Assembly (NCBI GenBank): GCA_035577545.1
Contig: DATLVI010000035.1
Span: 62,001-126,000, forward strand
DNA length: 64,000 nt
Origin: Verrucomicrobiia bacterium
GTDB taxonomy: Bacteria > Verrucomicrobiota > Verrucomicrobiia > Palsa-1439
Reading direction: 5' to 3'
A model generated the notes under the pieces. That model saw only the letters and a program-made list of their open reading frames with translations, was not told where the DNA came from and made no database searches. Made by a program: the position numbers and the translations under genes. Position 1 is the first letter of the stretch, and every line of letters begins with the position of its first letter. Shown one piece after another: positions 17,527 through 26,122 of this stretch.

Positions 17527-17757
17527 TTGTCGTTGCCGCTGTTGTGGGAACTACATCATAGGGAATCATGGCTCTGTCCTTTCATGCGTGTCCGCCATAG
17601 CCCTTGGCGACGGCGGAGGGGTGGTGTGGTGGGGGAGCCGTCACATTGTGCGCCGGTCCCTGTTACATGTGTCGGCATGCATCTGTTATCGATAATCACG
17701 CAGTATAACATTATCGTATAACGATTACAAGTGGCGAAATACTGTCGCTATCCGATT

Positions 17758-17817
17758 GGTGTAGCCACGGCTCTGTAAGCCGTGCGGAACCGCGCCTCGC
17801 AGAGGCGCGGCTACACC
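17758..17817. repeat. REP-like element with two hairpins inside a terminal inverted repeat
   Basis: The ends GGTGTAGCC and GGCTACACC are inverted. Inside lie a first hairpin (CACGGCT at 17766-17772 with AGCCGTG at 17778-17784) and a second with perfect 9-base arms (CCGCGCCTC-GCA-GAGGCGCGG, 17790-17810). Nested hairpins bounded by inverted repeats are typical of REP/BIME-like elements. Confidence 0.75.
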
Positions 17818-18045
17818 GCGCGAGAATTCACCCCGAAAACGTTCCGAGTGCAAAACACCACCAGCGCGGTCATACTGCGAGCCAGAGAAGGGACGCGTTT
17901 GATTGGATCAGTGAACTGACCATGAATCTGATCCTGGAACAGCCCGTTCACGCTCCAAGTCGCGCCGACGCCGCGCGGTACCGCGCCGGGGGATGCGGGG
18001 CACTTGTGGCCCGGCGATCGACAGCCTGTTTATTCTGAGGACGGC

Positions 18046-18249
18046 ATGAGAGACTTTGCAGGCATTTCGTTTTCTGATTGGATCACTATTGCGTCGATGG
18101 CATTGGTGGCTCTTTTTGTAATTGGAAACTGGTTTGCGAACCGTAAGACGATATCGCCCCCACATAAACGGGTTTTGTGCACATTATTAGGAGGGGTGGT
18201 GTTTGTAATAATTTGTTTTCTTATTTCGATGTATTGTGCCAGGCACTGA
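18046..18249 (+). CDS. Small membrane protein
   Basis: A 67-residue protein with two membrane helices, one around residues 9-27 (FSDWITIASMALVALFVIGN) and one near the C-terminus (TLLGGVVFVIICFLISMY). The ATG is preceded by GAGGA at a 4-base spacing, which selects it over an in-frame start 14 codons upstream. It lies alone on the plus strand just after the repeat region. Family not recognised. Confidence 0.6.
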   Translation: MRDFAGISFSDWITIASMALVALFVIGNWFANRKTISPPHKRVLCTLLGGVVFVIICFLISMYCARH

Positions 18250-18326
18250 CAGGTGAAGCCACAATAACAACCTGCGCCTTGCTGTAGGGGTACTACCTGG
18301 GAACTTGGAGCCGCGAAGAGAAAGCA

Positions 18327-18662
18327 ATGAAGACAATCCTACGAGTCTTTCGGGGCGGTGGCCAGCTGGGCTGCCTTATCAAGCAGAAGATTCTATTGGA
18401 CGGGGTACCCGTAGGGAAAGTCGGATGGATGACCGGTGTCGAATTTGAGGTCCCGGCGGGAGAGCATCTGGTCGAGTTAGATGGCGGACTTTGGAGCAAC
18501 CTTGGCCTACGTGTGGTATGCGAATCCGGTACGACTACTTCGCTTGATTGCGGTGTCCATCCGATCTGGCGTTCACTACCATGCTTGTTGCTTGGCATTA
18601 AATACACTCATTTCCTTCGACCTGCCAAAGACGGGGTGGCAAATCCACAGGGCGATTCCTAA
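18327..18662 (+). CDS. Small beta-rich PEGA-like protein
   Basis: A 111-residue protein. KQKILLDGVPVGKVGWMTGV followed by EFEVPAGEHLVELDGGLWSN resembles the PEGA-type beta-sandwich pattern (ligand, glycine, valine then hydrophobic-Gly-His) found in small bacterial proteins where a short beta domain presents a conserved tail. No signal peptide. The ribosome binding site is weak. Function unknown; the 18663-18804 stretch after it holds nothing recognised. Confidence 0.5.
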   Translation: MKTILRVFRGGGQLGCLIKQKILLDGVPVGKVGWMTGVEFEVPAGEHLVELDGGLWSNLGLRVVCESGTTTSLDCGVHPIWRSLPCLLLGIKYTHFLRPAKDGVANPQGDS

Positions 18663-18804
18663 AGGAAAGGCATGAGAAAAAGGGTCAGTTCGCTTTTCGT
18701 TATCAGGGCCTAAGCGCTTAGCGAACGTCATCATTACCTGCCGCGCGTTCCATCGACAGCGTAAGACGTCTTCCTGTCTGATTCGTGCCCCTCGCGCTGA
18801 GTGC

Positions 18805-19659
18805 CTACATCCCCGCCGTCTTCGCCGTCCGCCGCACCACGTCGAATAGGCTGTCTTCGGCAATCACATGGCCAGTCAACTTCTTCTTGCTGTTGGCGAT
18901 AACCCGACGGCCGGCTTCGGTCTTGTCCATGTCCACCAACGCCGTTTGGATCTTCTTCGCGAGGGCCTCATCCAGTCCAGTCCGGACCGCGATAGCGTCG
19001 TGCGGGATGGGGTCGGTGCTGGCCAGGGTCATCAGGTTTTCCGTCGGCACACCGTTGGCCTTGGCGACGGCAAGGGCGCCTTCGTAAATGGCTCCTGCAT
19101 CCACCCGTCCTTCCAGAACGGCAGCGATCACTTTGTTGTGATCGCCCGCGAAAGTGGTTTCGCCGAAGTAACTTTTCGGGTCGAGCCCCTTTTCAATCAG
19201 CATGGCGCGCGGGTAAACATATCCCGACGCCGATTTGGGATCCACAAACGCAAACCGTTTTCCCTTCAGGTCGTCCACTGTCTTTGGCCCGCTATCTTTG
19301 CGGGCGACAATGATGCCGCGATAAGTAGCGGTGCCATCGATGATCGACTGCGCGATAATCCGGATCTTTCCGCCCCGGGTCGCATCTACGTAGGCGAAGG
19401 GGGAGAAGCTTCCGATGTCCACCGCCCCAGCTTCCATTTGCGTGCGAAGATCGCCATAGTCTTTGGCGACATAGAGGACGACCTTCTGACCGATGGCATC
19501 GGAAAGGTAGGCCGCGAGGGGATCGAACTCGGCTCTCATTTCCGCCTCGCCCAAGACGGGCGTGAACCCGAACTTCAGATCGCGTGCAATGGCGGGACAA
19601 GCCGCGAGTCCAACGCTGAGGAAGGTTAGAACGAGCAAAATACGAGAGCAGCGGCGCAT
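18805..19659 (-). CDS. phnD: Phosphate/phosphonate ABC transporter substrate-binding protein (PhnD family)
   Basis: A 284-residue periplasmic binding protein. A signal peptide (RRCSRILLVLTFLSVGLAAC, residues 2-21) precedes a mature part beginning LKFGFTPVLGEAEMRAEFDP. The family's typical central pieces follow: GAVDIGSFSPFAYVDA and GYVYPRAMLIEKG, then a C-terminal stretch. PhnD-like proteins bind phosphonates or phosphite, and some bind other oxyanions or act in signalling. The ATG is preceded by AGGAGGC at five bases, which picks it over a start 12 codons upstream. No permease or ATPase gene is nearby. Confidence 0.85.
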   Translation of the reverse strand: MRRCSRILLVLTFLSVGLAACPAIARDLKFGFTPVLGEAEMRAEFDPLAAYLSDAIGQKVVLYVAKDYGDLRTQMEAGAVDIGSFSPFAYVDATRGGKIRIIAQSIIDGTATYRGIIVARKDSGPKTVDDLKGKRFAFVDPKSASGYVYPRAMLIEKGLDPKSYFGETTFAGDHNKVIAAVLEGRVDAGAIYEGALAVAKANGVPTENLMTLASTDPIPHDAIAVRTGLDEALAKKIQTALVDMDKTEAGRRVIANSKKKLTGHVIAEDSLFDVVRRTAKTAGM

Positions 19660-19708
19660 TACCTGCCTCCTGGTGGAATGTTGATGGAAACGCATCGGAA
19701 TGCCGCCA

Positions 19709-19738
19709 ATCCTATTGGAAGGTCCAAAGGTCTGTCAA
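19709..19738 (-). promoter_or_regulatory. Predicted promoter of the phnD-like gene
   Basis: On the minus strand, a perfect TTGACA is followed by an 18-base spacer and TAGGAT. This is about 50 bases upstream of the ATG. Confidence 0.45.
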
Positions 19739-19771
19739 CGACTGGCGAGTTGTGGCTACAACCATCGATGT

Positions 19772-20440
19772 CTAATGTGTCTGCTCGGGTGACGTGGCAG
19801 AGGCGGGTGTGTCTTCACAAGGGCCGACCAACTGTTCCGGCCAGACATCGGCGGGCTCGGCATCCATGAAAATGTCGGCGGCAGGCGTCGATGTAACAAT
19901 CTGGAAGTTAGCGCGGGAGGGTGAACCGAGCGACAGCAGGCGCAGGGTTTTCAATTGCTGAGCGGCTGCCTTGACGTCCACTTTGCTGGTGACGGGTTGC
20001 CCGGCGGAAGCTTCGTCGGCTTTGCGCGCGCAATGATAAACCGTGGTGAAGTTCGCAACGCGGGTCTGGAGTTGTTCCAACCTCAAGTCGCGTTCTTTTT
20101 CGGCAAGAGCTTCAACCCACGCCCGCATTGTGCGAGCACTGGTGAGCGTGGTGCCGATGACCAGCGAGTCGGGTTCCTCGTTGAGATGGGCGGCCGCTTT
20201 CAGGCGCGACTCGTAATCGAGTTCGATCTGTCGGCTTTGGAACTGACGATACGCCTCGATCAGCAGTGAGAACGCCGAGTCCTGTGCCTGCAGTTCACAA
20301 ACGGGGCCGCAATATTTTTGCACTCGCTGGGACGCCGATGCGGTGTCCGCACCGGATGGATTTGCCAGGGCCACCTGCGCCGCGATCGTCAATCCAACGA
20401 TCACCCCCATTGCCGCAGCAATTTTCGTCAAACGCCTCAC
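19772..20440 (-). CDS. Secreted protein of unknown function
   Basis: A 222-residue protein with a signal peptide (MRRLTKIAAAMGVIVGLTIA, cut near ALANPSGA). Two cysteines (KYCGPVCELQ near residues 43-48) could form a disulfide. The centre is helical with SRQIELDYESRLKAAAHLNE, and a further Cys is near the C-terminus. It starts with GTG; GGGAG lies about ten bases upstream. It is on the same strand as the PhnD-like gene, about 110 bases upstream, but the strong promoter in between suggests separate transcription. Family unknown. Confidence 0.65.
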   Translation of the reverse strand: MRRLTKIAAAMGVIVGLTIAAQVALANPSGADTASASQRVQKYCGPVCELQAQDSAFSLLIEAYRQFQSRQIELDYESRLKAAAHLNEEPDSLVIGTTLTSARTMRAWVEALAEKERDLRLEQLQTRVANFTTVYHCARKADEASAGQPVTSKVDVKAAAQQLKTLRLLSLGSPSRANFQIVTSTPAADIFMDAEPADVWPEQLVGPCEDTPASATSPEQTH

Positions 20441-20624
20441 AAGTCATGCTCCCTTTCGGCCTTTGCCCGCCCAGCCACGCCACGGCCAGGACCATCCAGT
20501 TTGATGCGCTCGGAAGCAGAAATGTTCCGAAGAAAATTGAAGTTTTTGGCATCTTGCGGCGGGGCAGGAAACTCCGGGGGCGAGGTATCTCGCCGGACCG
20601 TGTCGTTCCCAGTTGCCTGCGCGA

Positions 20625-21839
20625 CTACTTGCCCAACTCGAACGCGTCGTGAACGGCGCGAGCGGCTTTGTCGGCGTCCTTGAGGCCGATGATGACGGAG
20701 ATCTTGATCTCGCTGGTGGAGATCATGTCGATGTTGACGCCGGTGGACGCGAGGGTCTCGAACATCTTGGCAGCCACGCCCGGGTGCGAACGCATGCCGA
20801 TGCCGACAACGGAGAGCTTGGCGATTTCCGTTGTGGATGTGACTTCGCGCGCGCCAATTTCCTTGACGATGGGCTGTAGGGCTTTCGTGGCCTTGGCCGC
20901 TTCGTTGGAGGCGACGGTGAAGGAGATGTCGGTGAAACCCTTCTCGCTCACGTTTTGGACGATGACGTCGATGTTGATGTGGGCGTCGGCGATGGTCTTG
21001 AAGACTTTCGCGGCGATGCCGGGTTTGTCTGGCACGCCGGCGATGGTGACTTTGGCCTGGTTTTTGTCAACCGCGACGCCGCGGATGACCACATCTTCCA
21101 TTTTTGCGGTTTCTTCTTTCACAATAGTCCCCGGGTTGTCGTTGAAACTGCTGCGCACTTCAAATATCACGCCAAACTTTTTGGCGAATTCCACGGAACG
21201 GGCCTGCATGACTTTTGAACCGAGCGCGGCCAGTTCCAGCATCTCGTCGTAGCTGATTTCCGCGAGCTTATGCGCGTTGGGCACGATGCGCGGATCGGAA
21301 GTATAGACGCCGTCCACATCGGTGTAAATCTGGCAGAGATCGGCCTTCACGGCGGCGGCAATGGCGATGGCGGTCAGGTCGCTGCCACCGCGTCCGAGCG
21401 TGGTGATCTGGCCGTCAGCCGTTTCGCCTTGAAAGCCGGCGATGGTCACGATGTTGCCGTTATCGAGAAATTCGTGGACGCGTTTCGGCGTGATGTTGGC
21501 GATCTTGGCCTTGGTATGGAGGCCGTCGGTGACGATGCCAGCCTGCGCGCCGGTTAAGGACACGGCTTTTGCGCCAAGCGAATGTAGCGCCATGGCGAGC
21601 AGTGCTATCGTTGTCTGTTCTCCCGTCGACAGCAACATGTCCATCTCGCGCTCGTTCGGCTCGGGATGGACTTCCTTGGCGAGTTTGATGAGGTTGTCGG
21701 TCACGCCGCTCATTGCCGAGACGACGGCGACGACCTTGTTGCCGGCTTGTTGCGTCGCCAACACGCGGCGTGCGACATTCTTGATTCGCTCGGGATTGCC
21801 GACCGATGTCCCGCCGTATTTTTGTACAATGAGAGCCAT
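20625..21839 (-). CDS. lysC: Aspartate kinase
   Basis: Monofunctional aspartokinase (404 residues) that phosphorylates aspartate, the first step to lysine, threonine and methionine. The catalytic motif KYGGTSVGNPERIKNVARRV opens the protein, GGSDLTAIAIA lies near residue 155, and two ACT domains at the C-terminus (KPGIAAKVFKTIADAHINID, and HPGVAAKMFETLASTGVNID) provide feedback control. It is one base from thrC and probably translationally coupled, as last gene of the hom-thrC-lysC operon. Confidence 0.97.
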   Translation of the reverse strand: MALIVQKYGGTSVGNPERIKNVARRVLATQQAGNKVVAVVSAMSGVTDNLIKLAKEVHPEPNEREMDMLLSTGEQTTIALLAMALHSLGAKAVSLTGAQAGIVTDGLHTKAKIANITPKRVHEFLDNGNIVTIAGFQGETADGQITTLGRGGSDLTAIAIAAAVKADLCQIYTDVDGVYTSDPRIVPNAHKLAEISYDEMLELAALGSKVMQARSVEFAKKFGVIFEVRSSFNDNPGTIVKEETAKMEDVVIRGVAVDKNQAKVTIAGVPDKPGIAAKVFKTIADAHINIDVIVQNVSEKGFTDISFTVASNEAAKATKALQPIVKEIGAREVTSTTEIAKLSVVGIGMRSHPGVAAKMFETLASTGVNIDMISTSEIKISVIIGLKDADKAARAVHDAFELGK

Positions 21840-21840
21840 G

Positions 21841-22899
21841 TTAAATACTGATTATTTTCAAAACTTCGTCCGCGTTCGCATCACAGGTGATAGGCGAGGA
21901 AGCATTCGCCATGGCGGTATCGGGATCTTTCAGGCCGTGACCGGTCAGGGTGATCGCTAATACCGAGCCGCGCGGGAAGAGTCCTTTCGCCACGTGTTTG
22001 CGCAAGCCAGCGACGCCGGCGGCGGAGGCGGGTTCGACGAACACGCCTTCTTTCGCGGCGAGAAGTTTGTAGGCTTCGATGATCTCGGCATCGCTCACCA
22101 TGTCAATCAAGCCGCCGGATTCGTCGCGGGCGGTTTCGGCGAGCTTCCAACTTGCCGGATTACCGATGCGGATCGCCGTGGCAATGGTCTCGGGGTTCTC
22201 AATCGCATGCCCGCGAACTATGGGCGCGGCGCCTTCGGCTTGAAAGCCGATCATTTTCGGCGCAGAAGAGATGATCTTGTGCGCCCGATATTCCTGATAA
22301 CCCTTCCAGTAAGCCGTAATATTGCCGGCGTTGCCGACGGGCAGCAGATGAAAATCCGGGGCGCGACCGAGCGCATCGCAAATCTCGAAGGCAGCGGTTT
22401 TCTGTCCCTCAATGCGATCTGGATTGATCGAGTTGACGATTTGAATTTTGGACCGTTCCCCGATCTCGCGGACGATGCGCAAGGCATCGTCGAAATTTCC
22501 GCGCAACGCAACCACGGTCGCGCCTTCCATCATCGCCTGGGTCAACTTGCCCATGGCGATGGCGCCCTTGGGAAGTAGCACGACGCATTTGATGCCCGCG
22601 CGCGCGGCGTAGGCCGCAGCCGAGGCGGAGGTGTTGCCGGTGCTCGCGCAAATCACGGCCTTGGCGCCGCGTTCCACGGCAAGCGAAACCGCCATGGTCA
22701 TGCCGCGGTCTTTGAACGACGCGGTCGGATTCAGGCCCTCATACTTGAGCCAAATCTCCAGCCCACCGCCGATGATCTTCTCGAGGTTATATGCGCGAAT
22801 GAGCGGGGTATTGCCTTCGCACAGCGACACGACGGGCGTCTTGTCCGTAACGGGCAAATACTTGCGATATTGTTCGATGACTCCGCGCCACGCGCTCAT
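21841..22899 (-). CDS. thrC: Threonine synthase
   Basis: PLP enzyme converting phosphohomoserine to threonine. A 352-residue short-form enzyme. TPVVSLCEGNTPLIRAYNLE is the usual start region, and NPTASFKDRGMTMAVSLAVE carries the lysine that binds PLP. GNTSASAAAYAARAG and LLPVGNAGNITAYWKGYQEY are the other family motifs. It lies between the gene for a secreted protein (3 bases upstream) and lysC (1 base downstream) in the threonine operon. Confidence 0.95.
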   Translation of the reverse strand: MSAWRGVIEQYRKYLPVTDKTPVVSLCEGNTPLIRAYNLEKIIGGGLEIWLKYEGLNPTASFKDRGMTMAVSLAVERGAKAVICASTGNTSASAAAYAARAGIKCVVLLPKGAIAMGKLTQAMMEGATVVALRGNFDDALRIVREIGERSKIQIVNSINPDRIEGQKTAAFEICDALGRAPDFHLLPVGNAGNITAYWKGYQEYRAHKIISSAPKMIGFQAEGAAPIVRGHAIENPETIATAIRIGNPASWKLAETARDESGGLIDMVSDAEIIEAYKLLAAKEGVFVEPASAAGVAGLRKHVAKGLFPRGSVLAITLTGHGLKDPDTAMANASSPITCDANADEVLKIISI

Positions 22900-22902
22900 G
22901 TT

Positions 22903-23568
22903 TTAGTCCCTATAGGCTGTTGGGCCAAAGTCGATGGATGCATCCACCGTGCCACCGGTGGCGACCTGAATTCGATAAAAGCGAATCTTGCCGTTACGGT
23001 CGCGCGCGGCTAGGCCGTTTGCGCGCACGCTTTTCGCGACCAGCAGGTACGGGCCGGCGGCCACGTTTATGAAAGAGAACCGTCCGTCCTCGTCCGCGAC
23101 AGTATGGGGGAACTGGAACGGTTCCGTCAATTTTACGTCCCAACCAGGTTGGTTTTTCGGGATGGGTTCCGCAATGGTTCCGCCGGCCGCGCGAGCCAGA
23201 TCGCGCACTTGTGAATCATTCAGAAGCCAGGCCTGCGCACCGACATCGGGCTTCCGCGGCTCCCAAACATTGTTGTACCAGGTGAGTCGGCCTTTGATCG
23301 ACGGGGCCATGGGTGTCGCTGCCAGCACGACGGGAGCGAGTGGCTCGGGCCGCTCGACACGCACTTCGCCGCGTTCAATTCGCACGTCAGCTCCGAGCGC
23401 CTTGGAAATGGCGTCGATTGGAACATAAACCGTTCCATTGGACTCGATGACGTTCACGGGGATCGCGTGGCCATTCACCAAAACACGGATGGCAGGCTCG
23501 TCCGCCCGCGACAGCGTGGCGCTGGCTAGAAACGTGATGAGGATAATTGCTATTGAGTGCCTGGACAT
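22903..23568 (-). CDS. Secreted protein with copper-amine-oxidase-N-like domain, embedded in the threonine operon
   Basis: A 221-residue protein with signal peptide (MSRHSIAIILITFLASATLS). Residues 27-70 (VLVNGHAIPVNVIESNGTVY, VPIDAISKALGAD) form the stalk-like domain common in secreted enzymes. Residues 90 to the end form a carboxypeptidase-regulatory-like beta-sandwich, with the DEDGRFSFINVAAGPYLLVA motif. It lies 24 bases after hom and 3 bases before thrC, so it is co-transcribed, though no link to amino-acid synthesis is obvious. Confidence 0.75.
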   Translation of the reverse strand: MSRHSIAIILITFLASATLSRADEPAIRVLVNGHAIPVNVIESNGTVYVPIDAISKALGADVRIERGEVRVERPEPLAPVVLAATPMAPSIKGRLTWYNNVWEPRKPDVGAQAWLLNDSQVRDLARAAGGTIAEPIPKNQPGWDVKLTEPFQFPHTVADEDGRFSFINVAAGPYLLVAKSVRANGLAARDRNGKIRFYRIQVATGGTVDASIDFGPTAYRD

Positions 23569-23592
23569 TGAAACATCCGGTTCGTTACGCTC

Positions 23593-24951
23593 TCACTTCG
23601 TGGTCGCGTCGAAGTTCTCGACGCGAATGACGACGGTCTTGTACTTGACGACGCTGAGTCCGTCAATTCTGGCCACCGCTTCCCGAACAGCCCGGTCCTT
23701 CGCGGTGTGCAACATCATGATCAAGGGAACGGTCCCGCTGCTGTCTGCCGCGTGCCCGGCTTTCGGCTCGGGAGCCTCGCGCTGGAGCACGGAAGCGATG
23801 CTGATGTCGGCTTCGCCGAGAATATGGGAAACCTTGGCGATTACGCCGGACCGATCCTCGACCGTCAACCGCAGGTAGTAGCGCGACTCGACATCATCGA
23901 TGGTGCGCACGCGCGCATGGAGGCAATGCGACACAAACGCGGGCACCCGTTGTTTGCTGCCAAACTTGAGATTCAACGCGGCATCGGCCAAATCCGAGAT
24001 GACGGCGCTCGCCGTCGCGTCCGCGCCCGCGCCGCGACCATAAAACATCGTGTCGCCGACCACGTCACCGTGGACGACGACCCCGTTGAAGACTCCGTTG
24101 ACGCTGGAGAGGACATGGCTGTGCGGGATGAGCGTCGGATGCACGCGGACTTCCACGGCAGGCGAGTGGCTTTCCCCGGTGCTCTTGACGACCGCCAGCA
24201 GTTTGATGGTGTAACCAAGTTCGCGGGCAATCTGGATGTCGAGGCGCGAAACCTGGCGGATGCCTTCGACGTAGGTGTTCTCGAAGCCGGTCCAAAACCC
24301 GTGCGCAAGGGAGGCGAGGATCGTCGCCTTGTGCGCCGAATCCACACCGTCGATGTCGAGCGCCGGATTCGCCTCGGCGTAGCCGCGGGACTGGGCCTCC
24401 TCGAGGGCCTCCTCAAAATGCAAATCGTCCGCGGTCATGCGCGACAGGATGTAATTGCAGGTGCCGTTGACGATACCGTAGAGGATGGGGAATTGGTTGG
24501 CGACGAATCCTTCGCGGAGGGCCTTGATGATTGGGATGCCCCCGCAGACGCTGGCTTCGTAGAAAATGTTGGTCGAATTCTTTGCGGCGGCGCTGAAAAG
24601 CTCTTCACCATCGTGGGCGAGTAGCGCCTTGTTGGCGGTGACGACCACTTTGCCGCGATTGAGCGCGTCGAGAATCAGGGTCTTGGCGAAGCCGGTACCG
24701 CCAACGAGCTCGATGACGACATGGATGTCGGGATCCTGCAGCACCTTTTGCACATCGCCGGTGAGATGTTCCTTGGCGATAGGCAGGTCTTTCAGGCGGG
24801 ACTCGTCCTTGTCGCAAACCCACTTGAGGTTAATGCGCATGCCGAGCCGCTCGGTGATGAGGTCGGCGTTGCGGGTGAGATGCTTCACCACGCCGCCGCC
24901 AACGACACCGGCGCCGACCAGACCGACATTGAGTTGTTTCGCGTCGCTCAT
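23593..24951 (-). CDS. hom: Homoserine dehydrogenase
   Basis: A 452-residue NAD(P)-dependent enzyme reducing aspartate semialdehyde to homoserine. QLNVGLVGAGVVGGGVVKHL is the nucleotide-binding N-terminus. The catalytic domain includes the GIVNGTCNYILSRM motif. The C-terminus has an ACT domain (RLTVEDRSGVIAKVSHILGE), the usual site of threonine inhibition. The start is at MSDAKQLNVG; 75 more codons upstream look non-coding. First gene of the operon hom, secreted protein, thrC, lysC. Confidence 0.96.
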   Translation of the reverse strand: MSDAKQLNVGLVGAGVVGGGVVKHLTRNADLITERLGMRINLKWVCDKDESRLKDLPIAKEHLTGDVQKVLQDPDIHVVIELVGGTGFAKTLILDALNRGKVVVTANKALLAHDGEELFSAAAKNSTNIFYEASVCGGIPIIKALREGFVANQFPILYGIVNGTCNYILSRMTADDLHFEEALEEAQSRGYAEANPALDIDGVDSAHKATILASLAHGFWTGFENTYVEGIRQVSRLDIQIARELGYTIKLLAVVKSTGESHSPAVEVRVHPTLIPHSHVLSSVNGVFNGVVVHGDVVGDTMFYGRGAGADATASAVISDLADAALNLKFGSKQRVPAFVSHCLHARVRTIDDVESRYYLRLTVEDRSGVIAKVSHILGEADISIASVLQREAPEPKAGHAADSSGTVPLIMMLHTAKDRAVREAVARIDGLSVVKYKTVVIRVENFDATTK

Positions 24952-25051
24952 GGGAGAATCAGGGCGCAAAGTGTAGCGACAGTGGGGCGGTTTGTCTAGA
25001 CTCGATGCCGCGACTTGTGTACCAATAGCGACACAACCCACAGGAGGCAAG

Positions 25052-25504
25052 ATGAAGAGATTCAGCATGTTGGCGGTAGCTGTGGCTTTAGCGGCGGTGA
25101 TCGGCTGCGCCACGCAGGTGACGGTGACGCCCACACATCGCGAGAACATGGCGGCGCAGTCGAAGGTGTTGGCCATCGCAGCGCGCGACCTCGATCACAT
25201 TGTGCGCCAGCATCTCGCCGAAGGCCCGGAAGAGGGAGCGGTGCAGGCCGTTGTTGATTTCCACGCGCAGGCGGAAAACTTCGCGGGTACGGTGAGTTCG
25301 GGGCGCTCGGACGAGAAGATCAATTCCGAGTACGAGCGCTTGATCGAGACGTATGTGAAGTTGAAACAGACATTCCCGAACCTGCACAGCGACAAGTTCA
25401 CGCAAGAGGCGTATGCCCGCGTGCAGCACGAGTGGGAGCAGTTGGCACGCGCGTCCGGCTACTCGAACAGGGCGTATCAGAGGAAGATTGAAGAGGGCAG
25501 GTAG
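25052..25504 (+). CDS. Small lipoprotein
   Basis: A 150-residue protein with a lipoprotein signal (MKRFSMLAVAVALAAVIGCA). The cysteine at residue 19 would be lipidated and held in the membrane. The mature part is helical and charged with repeated His and Gln, but carries no known motif. AGGAGGCAAG precedes the ATG. It lies just upstream of hom on the opposite strand (divergent). Confidence 0.75.
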   Translation: MKRFSMLAVAVALAAVIGCATQVTVTPTHRENMAAQSKVLAIAARDLDHIVRQHLAEGPEEGAVQAVVDFHAQAENFAGTVSSGRSDEKINSEYERLIETYVKLKQTFPNLHSDKFTQEAYARVQHEWEQLARASGYSNRAYQRKIEEGR

Positions 25505-25528
25505 CGGCTGAGGCTTTTGCGCGGCCGG

Positions 25529-26071
25529 CTATCTGGCGACATCCATACGCCAATCCGCCGGCCATTTGTCGAATCGCCGTACAAAAATTATTTCCAAGCC
25601 ATCTTCTTCATCCATTTGCGAACCGCATCGGGTGAAGCCGAGAGACCCGGCCATGGCCGTTGACGGCAAGTTCTCTGGAGAGATGGTAAGGACGAAGCAA
25701 CGCTGATTGTGTTGCGTGTATGCCCAGTGCATCAACGCGATGCTTGCCTCCGTGGCGTACTTCTGCCGCCGCCAGGGTAGGTGGATCCCGTAGCCCAGTT
25801 CGACGCCATCGGGCGCGACCTCGGCGAGGTGTTCCATGGGTGGGGGTGCGTGGAACCCGATGTTCCCAACCATAGTTCCGGACGTTCGATCGACCATGGC
25901 CCGAAGAAGCCACGGCTGAACGTTGGGATCGGCGCGCAACTGGAGTAGTCGTCTCGCCGCTGGGATTCGCTCAAACGACAGGTCCGACGGAATATGGCAC
26001 CCGAGCAGGCGGGCGGCGGTGATCCGGTCATTCGCAAGCAATGCCTCCAACACCGGCACACCCATCGACAC
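25529..26071 (-). CDS. GNAT family N-acetyltransferase
   Basis: A 180-residue acetyltransferase. GVELGYGIHLPWRRQKYATE with EASIALMHWAY is the acetyl-CoA-binding motif, followed by CFVLTISPENLPSTAMAGSL with LGFTRCG. Substrate unknown. It starts close to the 3' end of the aminotransferase gene (51-base gap), so it may be co-transcribed with it. Confidence 0.85.
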   Translation of the reverse strand: MSMGVPVLEALLANDRITAARLLGCHIPSDLSFERIPAARRLLQLRADPNVQPWLLRAMVDRTSGTMVGNIGFHAPPPMEHLAEVAPDGVELGYGIHLPWRRQKYATEASIALMHWAYTQHNQRCFVLTISPENLPSTAMAGSLGFTRCGSQMDEEDGLEIIFVRRFDKWPADWRMDVAR

Positions 26072-26122
26072 AAGCGAGAGGCGGGAAGATTCGATATGCG
26101 GTTCCAGGAACCCAGCCTCCGT

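Larger units (their letters stand above)
17396..18045. other. Non-coding region with hairpin repeats
   Basis: No convincing gene. It contains the two palindromes above, a perfect ATCGT-ATA-ACGAT palindrome at 17713-17725 in an AT-rich tract, and the double hairpin at 17758-17817. Around 17906-17970 a stretch resembles boilerplate between-gene sequence common in this kind of genome; I cannot assign it. Confidence 0.5.

Noticed and set aside
18481-18675. A second frame over the PEGA-like gene
   Set aside because: Overlaps the called gene in another frame and lacks a ribosome binding site.
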